Shown here: positions 33,339 to 43,904 of the stretch, in pieces
Layout: each line of letters opens with the position of its first letter
Position numbering within the stretch: the stretch's first letter is position 1
Source: Thuidium tamariscinum
Taxonomy: Eukaryota; Streptophyta; Bryopsida; Hypnales; Thuidiaceae
Direction of reading: 5' to 3'
Assembly: GCA_947034885.2 (NCBI GenBank)
Contig: OX344749.2
Span: 12,725,501 to 12,789,500 of the forward strand
Length of the DNA: 64,000 bases
The notes under the pieces: model-generated
Database searches by the model: none
What the model was told of the DNA's origin: nothing
Seen by the model: the letters and a program-made list of their open reading frames with translations, nothing else
Program-made: the position numbers and the translations under genes

Positions 33339-35225
33339 AGTGAAGTATTATAGGGTTGTGCTTTGATTTTGCGTTTTGGACAAATGTGTCTAATTTTAGG
33401 ATGTAATTTTTTGGTAATTAATGTAAAAAGCAATTTTCGGAAAAAATGTGCAAGTCGTGAGGATATTTTATTGAAGATGTGAAATAGTATTATGATAGTT
33501 TAGGACATAACCACTTGAATAATTGTTCCACCAATTGAAAACCCTACCCAAATCAATATAAAATCAATTATTTTCTGTTGTTTAGGAGTTAGGACATTGT
33601 AATGACAAATGTTTATCTATAAAAAAGAACCAATAATGATTAACTTCTAAAGGAAGAATGTCAAATTTTTCGAAAAATTACTTTGTGGTGCCATTTCTGT
33701 TGCATTCATCCAAAAGAAGACTTTTTTTTCCATAATATCCAACCGTAGGATCTTGTACTTTGCTTGCCTAAGATCATGTGGTGAAATGTTTAGGAAGTTT
33801 GACCGGACAGATTGAAAGATATGGCCATCGAAAGTTCGAAATAAAGTTTTCCGAGATGCAATGCCTATAAATGGAGAATACAAAATACTAATTACATTCA
33901 TTTGCTAGAAGAAATACTTCATGTTTTTATGGTGGAATGAAAGTGGAGTTTTAAGAAAAATAGATTAGGTACATTTCCAATTTCCAATTGTGGTAATAAT
34001 AAAAAAATTATGATATTTTTTAGCAAACTTTGATAATCTTTTTGGCATAGTAAATTAACAGTCATTGATAAAAAGAGAACTTTCTAAAAAAAATTGTGTG
34101 ACAAAGTTCACTTATTTTTTCCAAAGATCCGTTTGAGAATTGAGATTTCAAGCTTCTGATCAAAAGTAATGTGCAAAAATCATAGAAGGCTTCAAAGGCC
34201 AAAAAATTACCAAAAACTTCAACATTATTTCTCCTTTTTATCCATAAATTTTGAAATAAAGATCCAAATGTCAAATCAATTCTTGGACATTTAATTGAAC
34301 TTCAATTCAACCCTTTTTTTGGTTTAGAAATTTCCTTCAAAAATTCATTTATTATACCTAATGGATGTCCGAAGTGTGTTGATTTGGTTTCAAATTATAT
34401 GATTTCTAATTATAACATGGATTCTAGACTTTGTAGAGAATTCAAATAATACGTGATTTTTTGAAAAATGAATCTATATTTGTACAATCCTAGGTTTACA
34501 AATACATTTGCCTATGGTTTTCAAAGAACATAAAATTAGGAAAATAAATTTTCCTCTAATATGTCAATGAACAATGAATTATGGAAAAACAAAATTCATG
34601 AGACATATTTTGTCTATATTATTCCATAAAAGTATGTATGTAAAAAAAAATTTGAACCTTCAACTTCTCTCATTGTTCATTTTTTGATATTTATCATATA
34701 AATTATTAGAATAAAAAAATGCGGTCTTCTTGTATGGGATTTAATGATCGAAGTACCTTTCTTTCATTCAAAAATAAAACCGACGTAGGCTACTTCTTTC
34801 CATGATCCAACATGAAAGAGTACTTTGTTATAAAACAAGAATAAAAAACAAATCAATTTCCTTAATACAAAGATTCAATTCGTATTTATAGAAATGAAGC
34901 CATTCACTATTTAGACAAGTGCAAACAATAGAATTTCTATACAGTAAGGTAAAGCCGAAAAAAAAGTATATATTAAAAAGAGATAAACACAAAATTGTTA
35001 TGAAATAACAATTAATGAAGAAAACCTACTAGAATCCATCAAATAAAACTATAACAATAACACATAGGCTAATACTTCACAATGCAAATAGTGATGAAGT
35101 TCCATCGTATTATCGTATAAGAAGACTCTAAGAGCCTTCTTTTATATATATAGTATGACGAAAAGTCACAAGTGACCTAGATGATTACGAGGCTAGCTAT
35201 AGAACCATAGTTAGCATCTTAAACC
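33339..35225. other. Non-coding DNA between convergent genes
   Basis: AT-rich, holds the 3' flanks of the two convergent WCHI genes. Frames at 33647-33901 and 34062-34274 have no domain. The 34060-34330 stretch resembles repeat DNA in 47880-48130 and 49440-49870 (FTTCA-like phrases around CCGTTTGAGA). Confidence 0.5.
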
Positions 35226-37700
35226 CTAAACATTTGGGTCTTCATGTGCATTGCTTGATTCACCACGCTCGTGGTTGGATGATTCTCCAACCACAAGTTT
35301 GCGCTTGGCGCGAGTGCGTGAAGCTGGTCCATTCGCATTTAGAATGGATTCTAAGACGTTGGAATCCTTCAAGGCTTGGAGGGTCCTCATGGTCTGTGGA
35401 GAGTGTTTCTCCAACAAATAGTCAACAGTTTGACTCGTGTAGTAGGGCCCGTATGTAGAGTCCAGCAATGCCATACTAGTAAGATCTTCTTCAGAGGCAT
35501 TTGCAGTCTGGTCGCACACTCTTTTTCCTTCAAAATCCCAACGGTGACATTCCGGATGACGTCCCCACATGAAGCTTTGTGATTGTTTATCGAAAAATCC
35601 ACCAAGGCATTGGAAAAAAAATGCCCTTCGTCCCTCGTTCTGTGGACCGTTTCCCATGAGCTTGGATGCAACTTGCACGATCTCTTCTGGGTCAGTTTCC
35701 CAATTCAATTGAGAACTATCTGTGCCCTTTTCTTGATCATGTTGGCCTTGTCGCCAACTCCAAATCAGGTCTCGGCCCCATAATCTGGTCTCCGAAGTTG
35801 TGTCACCTGTGTGTTCCCAAGAGGGCGGCATATATGTCATCAAGTTGAACAAGGCGTATAAACGATCATGGAATGGGGCTGAACAAATAACACAACGTCT
35901 CCGTATGAGGCATTGTGTAATTAGACATTGAGGATGGTATACGTGCACGCATGATCCAAGTGCCCATCCTCCTTCAGGGCCGAAGGATTCTTGACATATA
36001 GGACATTTTGTATGGTCCAAAACAAAAGTTGCTGGCTTTGGCCACAAAAGTTGTTGTTGTTTCTCATCTACGTGGCACGACATCTGGTTTTTGTGGTCCC
36101 AACCAAGCTGTGTCCAATTGATTCCTTCATTTCCAGGGGTGTTCAACATAGGCATATTCTCAGGAAACATGTCCTCCATAAATGCCCACGATGTGAGTCC
36201 ATTCTCACGTTTAGGGGCATTTGCGACGAAGTTCTTTGAAATTTTGTCCAACTCCTTTGCAACTTGCTGTGATCTGTCCACGGAGAGAATGCACGCAACC
36301 TTCCAGTGATAGTATGTTGCTGCCAACTCATTCAATCGTGCACGAAGCATCTTGTTTTCCTCTCGAAGGCCTAGTTTCTTCGGAGATGGTACCGGTACTG
36401 GGAGTGGAAGTGATGGAAATGAAAGTGAATCTTGAGTCTTGTGAACACCATTTGCCCCCATGATAGCATCTTCCGTGACGGTAGGCAAAATCGTAGTTGG
36501 CAATACTGAAGAACGTTTGACACGCTTGCCAGGAGGAGTACACTCAATGAGACCGCTAGTGAGGTCTTCCACGACCCTCTCCAAATGATGAGGATCATGT
36601 TCAATGAAACCTTCGTCCATATCTGACAAAGTAATCGTCTCATGTTGTTTTTGTCGAAGGCGTTGAAGTTCTTTGGCTTGTTCTAAAATGAGAGCATTCT
36701 TCTGGTCCAAATTTGATTGCAATTTCTTCACATCAGATTGGAGTGAAGCAATTGTCGTGTCTTTGGTCTTCAAGAGGTCAAGAGCCTTATTGAGAGCCGT
36801 GGTTGAATCCCCTTGAGCTAAAAGAACAGGAACGCTCGCATCCACAGGCGTTTCATCATTTGGTTCGAAGTCGAAGACATCGGTCGCATTTTGCAGTGGT
36901 AATGATGGACTGCGAACTGTTGCTGAGGTCGATCCAAGTCCGATTTGATTCAGCGAGCGTGGAACCTTAGAGGGGCGTCTAGGTTTCCGTCCTCGTGATG
37001 ATGAAGCTCCTCTAACAGCTGGATCTTGAATTACTGGTACAGGGGCAATTTGTGGAGCAATCCGTATTGGCCTTGGAGCATGTGTGCCATCGGAATCGCT
37101 ATCTTCTTCAGATTCCGATGTGATAACTTCGATGACACTCTTATCGAAAGGATCTTTTCGAATTGGTCCAAGTCCACCCTCCGGAAACTTCAAGACTCCT
37201 CTTGGTATTGATCCAATTTTTGGAGGTGAAACATACATACTTTCCTTGATGGTGGACCAATCCACTTCTTTTTTTAGAACCACCTCAGCATACGCTCCTC
37301 GAGCAATGGAAAGCGTGACTTCATTCCTTTCTACAAAAGGAGTGTTGTAGAGGACTTGCCAAATTTCGATGCACCTTTGAACAAAAGCTGGATTTTCACA
37401 ATATTTCAAGTTCGCCTTGTTTGTGTGCCGATTGTGATGATGGCGCCATGCCGGAAACAATTTCCCAATGTGACACCATTCAATGTAGTCTTCGCACATT
37501 TGAATTGACCAAGGCTCCTCCTCCTCGCTCCAGCCTTTAAATGCGGGGTGATCAGGATTGTTCAGCACGTGTAATCGCTTGCGATGAGTATTGCCTCTGC
37601 GCTTCCGATTTTTGTCTAGTATAGACTTCCTCGCAGCATAAGTGATTCGTGTATTGCGTGGAACAACGGGGGGCACCTCCGGGGTCTGCTTTGTAGCCAT
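35226..37700 (-). CDS. WCHI-domain protein C with RING-H2 finger (putative E3 ligase)
   Basis: 824 residues, single exon, ATG at 37700 in good context. Residues 24-42 are basic (RKSILDKNRKRRGNTHRKR). The shared domain covers about 56-152: GW, WCHIGKLF (75-82), WRHHHN, NKANLKYC, RCIEIWQVLY, RNE, AYAE, VDWSTIK (146-152). Then an acidic Ser-rich linker, a coiled coil (about 310-350), a Pro-rich stretch, and a RING-H2 finger with perfect spacing: C566-x2-C569-x14-C584-x-H586-x2-H589-x2-C592-x10-C603-x2-C606. RING-H2 proteins are usually ubiquitin ligases that recruit an E2. The region after the finger is unrecognised and W-rich; the tail is basic then acidic. So this looks like a WCHI domain fused to an E3 module. 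Upstream are a TATA-like box and the right-hand GC array of the element. Confidence 0.82.
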   Translation of the reverse strand: MATKQTPEVPPVVPRNTRITYAARKSILDKNRKRRGNTHRKRLHVLNNPDHPAFKGWSEEEEPWSIQMCEDYIEWCHIGKLFPAWRHHHNRHTNKANLKYCENPAFVQRCIEIWQVLYNTPFVERNEVTLSIARGAYAEVVLKKEVDWSTIKESMYVSPPKIGSIPRGVLKFPEGGLGPIRKDPFDKSVIEVITSESEEDSDSDGTHAPRPIRIAPQIAPVPVIQDPAVRGASSSRGRKPRRPSKVPRSLNQIGLGSTSATVRSPSLPLQNATDVFDFEPNDETPVDASVPVLLAQGDSTTALNKALDLLKTKDTTIASLQSDVKKLQSNLDQKNALILEQAKELQRLRQKQHETITLSDMDEGFIEHDPHHLERVVEDLTSGLIECTPPGKRVKRSSVLPTTILPTVTEDAIMGANGVHKTQDSLSFPSLPLPVPVPSPKKLGLREENKMLRARLNELAATYYHWKVACILSVDRSQQVAKELDKISKNFVANAPKRENGLTSWAFMEDMFPENMPMLNTPGNEGINWTQLGWDHKNQMSCHVDEKQQQLLWPKPATFVLDHTKCPICQESFGPEGGWALGSCVHVYHPQCLITQCLIRRRCVICSAPFHDRLYALFNLMTYMPPSWEHTGDTTSETRLWGRDLIWSWRQGQHDQEKGTDSSQLNWETDPEEIVQVASKLMGNGPQNEGRRAFFFQCLGGFFDKQSQSFMWGRHPECHRWDFEGKRVCDQTANASEEDLTSMALLDSTYGPYYTSQTVDYLLEKHSPQTMRTLQALKDSNVLESILNANGPASRTRAKRKLVVGESSNHERGESSNAHEDPNV

Positions 37701-37854
37701 GAGATAAGTTGGTGTTCAAAACACCAATAAGGAAACGTGGATGGATGAAGAAAGAAGTAATTATTCAACCCGAAGTTAATGCATGCAGCCAATGAAGGAT
37801 ACAAGACGAAGAGCCTCGATGGAGAATTAAGGTACCAATGCCTTGTGCGAGCAC

Positions 37855-37867
37855 GGCTTTATAGGCG
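37855..37867 (-). promoter_or_regulatory. TATA-like box of the RING-H2 gene
   Basis: Minus strand reads CGCCTATAAAGCC, about 160 bp before the ATG and just beside the GC array. Confidence 0.6.
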
Positions 37868-37904
37868 CGAGTATGGGTAAAATCCAGGGCGCGTGCGAAT
37901 CAGA

Positions 37905-38220
37905 GGCGACCACGGGTGGCGCTAGAGCGACTGTGGCTAGAGGCGACTGCGGCTTAGGGCGACCGCGTATTGGAAGGGGGCGACCGTGGGTCCGAGTAGG
38001 GCGACCTCAGGTGCGGATGGGGCGACCGCGGATGTGGGGGGGGCGACCACGGGTCCTTGAAGGGTGACCGCGGCTGCGCATGGGGCGACTTCGGGTGAGC
38101 CGCGGTCGCCTAATCCTGCAGTCGCCCCTAGCGCGGTCGCCCCCACGCTAAACCGCTACCTGCGTTCGCCCTATCCGCAGTCGCCCTACCCGCGGTCGCC
38201 CTACCCGCATGCGCCCTAAT
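37905..38220. repeat. GC-rich subterminal array, right end, and promoter array of the RING gene
   Basis: About eighteen motif copies (by eye): GGGCGACC(G/A)CGGGT in plus orientation up to about 38095, then inverted (GCGGTCGCCC) from 38098 to 38215. This one array serves as both the right subterminal region of the element and the upstream array of the RING-H2 gene. Confidence 0.85.
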
Positions 38221-38378
38221 TTTTGCCACGCGGGCATCCAGGTGGCATTATTTTCCACGTGGTAATTTTTAAAAAGTCAAAGGTAAATTTGACTTTTATG
38301 GACGTCGCGGAGGGTCTACTGGACGTTTCGTGACGTCGCAATGTCGCGATGTCGCAATGTCCGGCAGAACAACCCTGG

Positions 38379-38446
38379 TAACAACTTGTGTTTTCATGTC
38401 AACATTGATGTTATGTTGAACATTTTTGATGACACAAAAACATGAA
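38379..38446. repeat. Extra hairpin segment inside the right terminal region
   Basis: About 70 bases present on the right but absent at the matching place on the left (between TGTAACAA and CCAGGGTTGTT). It is an imperfect inverted repeat (AACTTGTGTTTTCATGTC pairs with GACACAAAAACATGAATT). Confidence 0.7.
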
Positions 38447-38522
38447 TTGTTACATTTGATGTTTAACAAAATCCGTCAAGAAAAATTGGTCTTGTCACAT
38501 TAAACAAGGATTTCTACTAGTG
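38447..38522 (-). repeat. Right terminal inverted repeat of the giant element
   Basis: Reverse complement begins CACTAGTAGAAATCCTTG and pairs with 8911-8987. CTT at 38523-38525 copies 8908-8910. Confidence 0.9.
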
Positions 38523-38525
38523 CTT

Positions 38526-39124
38526 TATCCCAAGCCTCTTGCTCAACGCCTTGGATTACTTTCTTCCTACCACTCCTGTCATTTTTGTTTTCTACCATGT
38601 TAAAATCCCCTATTATCGACCATAAAGCTGCTTTAGGTAGCTGAGAGTTTATGAGGTCCCAAAATGCAGTTCTCTCCCTACCGCGATTAGGTGCGTAGAT
38701 ATTAAGAAAGCCTATGTTTTGGTTTTCGATTTTGCAGATTATGTATTGCACTCTTCCTTCACTGATAATGCCGCTTTCAGTTATTGTGTGGCTGATGTTT
38801 GTTGATACAATAATCCCTGTGCCCCCTCTATATTTGTTTGTTTCTGGGTTAAAGACTGCTCCATTCCAAAGCACGTGCCCCCTGCGGATTCCTAGTGGGC
38901 CTAGTTTATCGCAAAGTTCTTGTTTCATTTTATGTTCTTGAATGAATATTATGTTAGGTTTGGGTGAGATGCTTCGAACCTAGGCCTTGAAGTGTTGTCG
39001 CTTTTGTAGTCCTTGAGTAGGACAGGAAAAGCTTTGTACATTCCATGATAGAATTTTTATGTTGTCACTCATTCAGGGAGATTGGTGGTGGTTCTATTAG
39101 GTTCCATTGTGGTGTTAAAGTGAA
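38526..39124 (-). pseudogene. LINE 5' part: endonuclease domain
   Basis: Minus strand from the ATG at 39072: ILSWNVQSFSC opens the exonuclease-endonuclease-phosphatase fold, IIFIQEHKM gives the usual Glu motif (QEHK), then NIYAPNRGRERTAFW and IIGDFNMVENKNDRSGR. One in-frame TAG lies between the first and second blocks (about 38980). The frame runs into the giant element at 38522 and resumes at 8907. About 50 bases of leader precede the ATG up to the LINE's 5' end at 39124. Confidence 0.88.
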
Positions 39125-39135
39125 TTTGAAGATAG
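39125..39135. repeat. LINE target-site duplication, 5' side
   Basis: TTTGAAGATAG, identical to 4299-4309. Confidence 0.85.
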
Positions 39136-40245
39136 TTTGAAGAAGTTGTCTTCACCAACTGGAATGATCAAGATTTTGAAGTGACTTGTAATTTGCCCTT
39201 ACTTTGGTTGCTACTGTGGTTGTTTGAATCAGCTCTACTTGCTATTGAAGTATCAAGTTTGGAGCTTGGAGATCATTCTAAAATGCTCCCTCAAGAGTTT
39301 ATTATTTGCTACAAGCATTTGGTGGGTCAATCATTCCAATGAGTTCCATTTTTTTGAGCATACAACTATGTACAAAAGCGAAGGCTATAATTTCAAAGAC
39401 TATGGATACCCAAACTATGGTTCAAGTTTTATGTGTTTGCTCTAGGTAAATGGATTGCTATTATTTGACAATTATTCAATGTGCAAGATATTTTTCCATT
39501 GCTTGTGAAGATTATTTTTGCAATTGTTGTGAATGACACCAAACTTGCAAATTTTAAGAATCATCAAAAGAGCCTTACATCAAGCTTTACATATATATTA
39601 AACATATTCATAATTTTAAATATATAAATTATATTGATTATATTGATCCTTGAATATATGAGACAAATAATTCAAGATTATTTGTCATGATGAAATCTTG
39701 ATGAGATAGTGACTTAAATGTATGATGATGTTTGAAAAAGAAGATGGTGATGGGTTAGAATAATTTTTTCACCAATAGATTTTGTGTCCTTAGTCTTTTA
39801 ATGTTTGAAAATTACAAATTATGTACTTTTATTCTTTTTGCAAGTGAATTATTAATCATTAGTAAGTTTTGTCCAAATGATGAGAATATTAAAAGTGGAT
39901 CCTTAATAAGTTGAATTTATACATGAATGGAATAAAATAATTGCTCTCTATGAATTTAAAAAAATAAAATTTAATTGACTTAGGTTGTATTAGGTGAACC
40001 TTTATTAATAATGGTTTTGAAATTGGCAATGCATTTTGAAGAGTGAATAATCATTTTGAAAAAATTGTTTAATTTGAAAGTTGTTGTTAAAGTTAAGATG
40101 GTTTATCCTATCATGTGTTGAGAAGATGTTAATTGAGTTAATGAAGAATAATATGAAATACATCATGTTTTAATTCAATTCACTTTGTTTAAATTTGCAT
40201 CTATTGAAATTTCAGTCCTAATTGAGGAACTAGTATAGATTCCAT
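39136..40245. other. Intergenic DNA, no gene seen
   Basis: Continuation of the locus that was split by the LINE. AT-rich; the frame at 39224-39445 has no domain. Confidence 0.5.
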
Positions 40246-40527
40246 TAGGAGGGATTTGAGGGCTCCAACGGGCCGTTTCAGGACCATTCCCGAAACTGGT
40301 CTGGAGAATGGCTGGCCGCTGTCAGGCCAGAATTTTTAAAAAATAAAAAAATAAAAAAATTGGGGTCCTGAAATATGAAAAAAAAGTCCAAAAAATAAAA
40401 CTAAAATTAATGACGTGGCAGTCGCTCGACCACGTAGGATTCCCTACTGAATTGCGTTCCCGCAGCTGATTACAGGATTTTGGGCTGTGGGAACTCGCGG
40501 GCTCCTAGAGCCCTCAAATCTCTCCTA
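40246..40527. mobile_element. TA-flanked inverted-repeat element, copy 1
   Basis: 278 bp (40248-40525) with ends GGAGGGATTTGAGGGCTCC and, on the right reversed, GGAGAGATTTGAGGGCTCT, flanked by TA at 40246-40247 and 40526-40527. A second copy in the opposite orientation lies at 53624-53916. No coding capacity; TA duplication fits Tc1/mariner-related (Stowaway-like) elements. Confidence 0.75.
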
Positions 40528-40547
40528 CTATTTTTCTTTTTTTTTAA

Positions 40548-41388
40548 CCCCTAAATGGTATTGACTATGTTTTCACCAAACTCACTCCAAAATTGCCATT
40601 TTCCAATACATGTACCAAAATTTAGAAGAAAAAACATTTTTTGACACATGTAATCATAGGATCTTGTGGTACACTTGTTTGAAAAGATGTAGAAAAAATT
40701 TCAATTTTTTCCACCATGTAAATTGTAAGATATGAGCATTTGAATTGACAAATATCATTTTTTTTGGCCTTCCAAGAAAATCAACAATTACATTTCACAA
40801 GGTGACATTTGTATGAAAAAAAAGTTCAAATTAGTGGTGACTCTTTGGATTCATTTGTAAAGGCAAGTTGGCTATATGCTTGAAGAATTTCAAATCATTG
40901 GAATTGTACAACATATAGGAAAAAAATAGTAAGTAGAAGGAAGTAGAAAATGAGCCAAAATACTAAATTGCAAATAATTTTTTTATGGAATTGAAATTTT
41001 TTGTAGTGTACAGATTCTATAACTAGCCACAAACTACCCCAAACTAAGACTCCTCATAACTTTTGATTCATTGATCAAAATGGAATGATTCAAAGCTTTC
41101 CACTTAGATAACAATCTAATTAATCAATCTCAAATTTTAATTTCTTAAAAACATAATTTTAAAGAAGTTTTTTGCTGCCCGGATGGCTAGCCAAGCAATG
41201 AAAACTACACATCTTACAATTACTTTTTAACCATTTAATCAAAAGTTATGAAAATTTCTGGGCCTTGGAGTTATTCTTTGGGCACATATTGTGTGAAAAT
41301 TTCAAAGAAAAAACAAACAAACTCAATTTGTAGTGAGCAACTTGAAATTGCTGTGTTGCCAAAAAAATGCAATTTGGGCATTTAGGGG
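40548..41388. mobile_element. TTAA-flanked non-autonomous element
   Basis: 841 bp with ends CCCCTAAATGG and, on the right reversed, CCCCTAAATGCC, flanked by TTAA at 40544-40547 and 41389-41392. The right half (GCTGCCCGGATGG, TGGGCACATATTGTGTG, GTAGTGAGCAACT) matches the right half of 58611-59353. Confidence 0.75.
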
Positions 41389-41392
41389 TTAA

Positions 41393-43200
41393 TTAAGAAT
41401 GATTAAAGATTTAAATGAATAGAAAAAAATATCATTAATAATCAAAGACAAAATATTCTTGATGAGGAAGAGTTTGGCAATAGAATGCAAAGGTAAAAAC
41501 AAGTAATTTGAAGGAAATGGACTTTGAGTGCTTTTTAGTTATTTTTCTCCTAATAGTATTTTTCTTAACCTAAGAAAATTAATTTTTATTTTATTAAATG
41601 TACTAGAGAATCAATTTGGTAGACGTTGATGATTTTGTTGTTTCTATTTTAATGAATTTTGATGAAATAGTATTGAATACTAAAGAAGAAGATGATCATT
41701 TATTAAGATGTAGATGACCAAAATGAGAGAAATGGATCATTTCAAGGCTTAAGACTATGGGGAGGATGTTGGATTGGTGGATGACACTTACTATATTATA
41801 GATATGGAAGAAATGAGTGGTATGAACATAAAGATGTTTTTTTTGTTTTTTAAATTTAAATTTAATTTGTTTTAATGTATATATTTTAAGAGAGAATTGA
41901 GTAGGAGATTCAAGAAAAGATAAAAAATTTGGCAGGAGTGTGGTTGGTCACATTAGTTTTTTTCTATTTAATTTCATAGATTATTTTAAAATAAGGAAGG
42001 AGATTCTGTCTAAGTTATAAGGCTATGAATATCTTTAATTTTCATTGATAAAATGTGATAGATAAATTTCATGTAAACCATTAATAGTAAAAATCGTTAA
42101 AAAAGTTAAGATGAACATGATAATTGAAGACCAATAACTTATAAGAAGTAGATGACAATATGAAGATTAAATGGCTATTAAGTAGACAAGTGGATTTTCA
42201 ACTATGACTAATAGATTATCTATAGGCTTTGGATTAATTAGTGGGATTATTTATGGTATCAAACAAAAAGTATTTCTTTTGTTGTATATTATTGATTTCC
42301 TTTCTTTTCCCTCTCCATTTAAGGTGATCTAAAAACTTTGAGAGAATTGTAGTTGTAGACATATGAGTAATGTTAAAAAAAATATTGGTCAAATATTACT
42401 AAAGTAACCTATAGGTAGAACATGATAAGATAAATATGGTGGAATATGATAATATCATACTACTAAAATCATAACTCCCTCTCTAATGTCACAAATGCTA
42501 CCATTAATACTAGGGGCTGGTGCTTGGTATACTATGCATTCACTGTATCACATATTAATAAAATTTTGATATATTTGAATAGAATGCATGATATTGATTT
42601 CAATAAGTCCTTAAAATAATTATTTAAGTATTTTATAAGAATTTTTTCAATCATAAATACATGAAAATCTTATTGTCACACAATGTGATATTATAGAAAA
42701 GGAGTAGCAATTTGCAATCACTTTTGTAATATCACTTTTTACAAAGAGTGATATTATAAAAATAATGTAGTTGTTGCAATGAAGGTGATATTAAAGAGGA
42801 TCCACAAGAAGATATAATAGAGGTAGCAAATCCATTGGTTTTCTTGGCTTAACGCTTCTTTGCGCTTCTATGATTTAGTACTTTTGTGAGATTTGAGCTT
42901 TCATGATATCAATTTTCTAAATTCTAATGATGATTGCATAGCATAGCAAGCACCAAACGCTAGTTATTATATAAATAAATAAAATTGAGAGTGGTCCAAG
43001 GTTACAAAATGTACCATCTTTCTTTTGACTGTATTTACTTTATTAGATTTGAATGTGAAAAAGTATTTAGTCTAAAGTATTTGTTTGAAATAGTAGGCTT
43101 GCAAGCTATGATTCGATGAATGATTGATGAATTCACATATTAAAGACAATAATACATGTTAAAAAAAAAGACTTCAAGGTATAGGTTATGGCCTTTAAGA
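41393..43200. other. AT-rich intergenic DNA
   Basis: No gene, RNA or clear repeat end recognised. Confidence 0.5.
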
Positions 43201-43204
43201 GAAT

Positions 43205-43900
43205 ATAGGTTATGATGTGATTATTGAATAGGGCAATTTAAAGACCGGCTACAAAGTCATTTCAGAGGCTTACCAAGGTTAGGAGTACTCTTGAGCATTT
43301 TTCTTTTAAAAAAGAGAACCTAGAGGATGCTAACATATGACATTTGGTTACTCTACCGTACACTATGGGCTATTGACCAAAGATTGTTAATGATTTTTTA
43401 AAAACGATTGTGGTGGATGAAAATCAATTTGGTATTATTGTAGAAGGATATAACTACAAATTTTCTTGAAGAAATCTTTTAGCTACCTAAGGCTATGAAG
43501 ATTGTTTGTGTAAGGATTTGAAGATATCTTCATTAGCACAATGGGCAAAGGTCTTCCATGATGGTATGAGTAAATATAACATAAGGGCAAACACTTGGGA
43601 TTTTATGGACACGTTGAAGCATTGGAATGATTTTTGCTTTCATCAATACTAATTTTTGTTTGGAGAACTTGCCAAAAGAAGCTACATCAGGTGGAGGTTT
43701 TTATGGCAATGACAATTCATAGAGGCAAGAAGATGGATTGGGCCACTCTTTTGCTATGTCATGTACGAAGGGAGGTGCTATGCACATAAAAAGATGTTTG
43801 TGATAAGCATGCAAAGTGTGTGATTACAAAAATTTATGAGCAATACAAACATTTGAAAGTAGATAATGCACCACCAACTGCTTCTAAAAGGGACTAGATT
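43205..43900 (+). pseudogene. Decayed coding-like stretch, unidentified
   Basis: Less AT-rich than its surroundings. In one frame it reads in pieces such as LAQWAKVFHDGMSKYNIRAN, TLKHWNDFCFHQY and RWIGPLFCYVMYEGRCYAHKK between stops, which looks like an old protein-coding repeat (the style resembles plant transposon proteins), but I cannot name it. Confidence 0.3.
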
Positions 43901-43904
43901 TTTT

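Larger units (their letters stand above)
8911..38522. mobile_element. Giant 29.6-kb CACTA-ended transposon carrying five long genes
   Basis: Seen directly: inverted ends of about 76 bp starting CACTAGTAGAAA (8911-8987 and 38447-38522, about 90% alike by eye) and a CTT duplication at 8908-8910 and 38523-38525. The insertion site is the endonuclease frame of a LINE. Removing the element plus one CTT gives a continuous reading (…EAWDK-VIFKLGLEDAHL…). CACTA/En-Spm elements have 3-bp duplications, CACTA termini and GC-rich subterminal repeats; all three fit. GC arrays of a GGGCGACCGCGGGT-like motif sit inside both ends and before each of the five long genes. No TNP2-like CACTA transposase is visible; the only transposase is hAT-type. 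Several smaller elements are nested inside. The large size with intact flanks suggests a single insertion followed by, or already containing, nested insertions. Confidence 0.88.

Noticed and set aside
9178-38215. The six GC arrays read as a CRISPR-like repeat-spacer array
   Set aside because: The motif is short, variable and occurs in both orientations without uniform spacers; the setting is eukaryotic.
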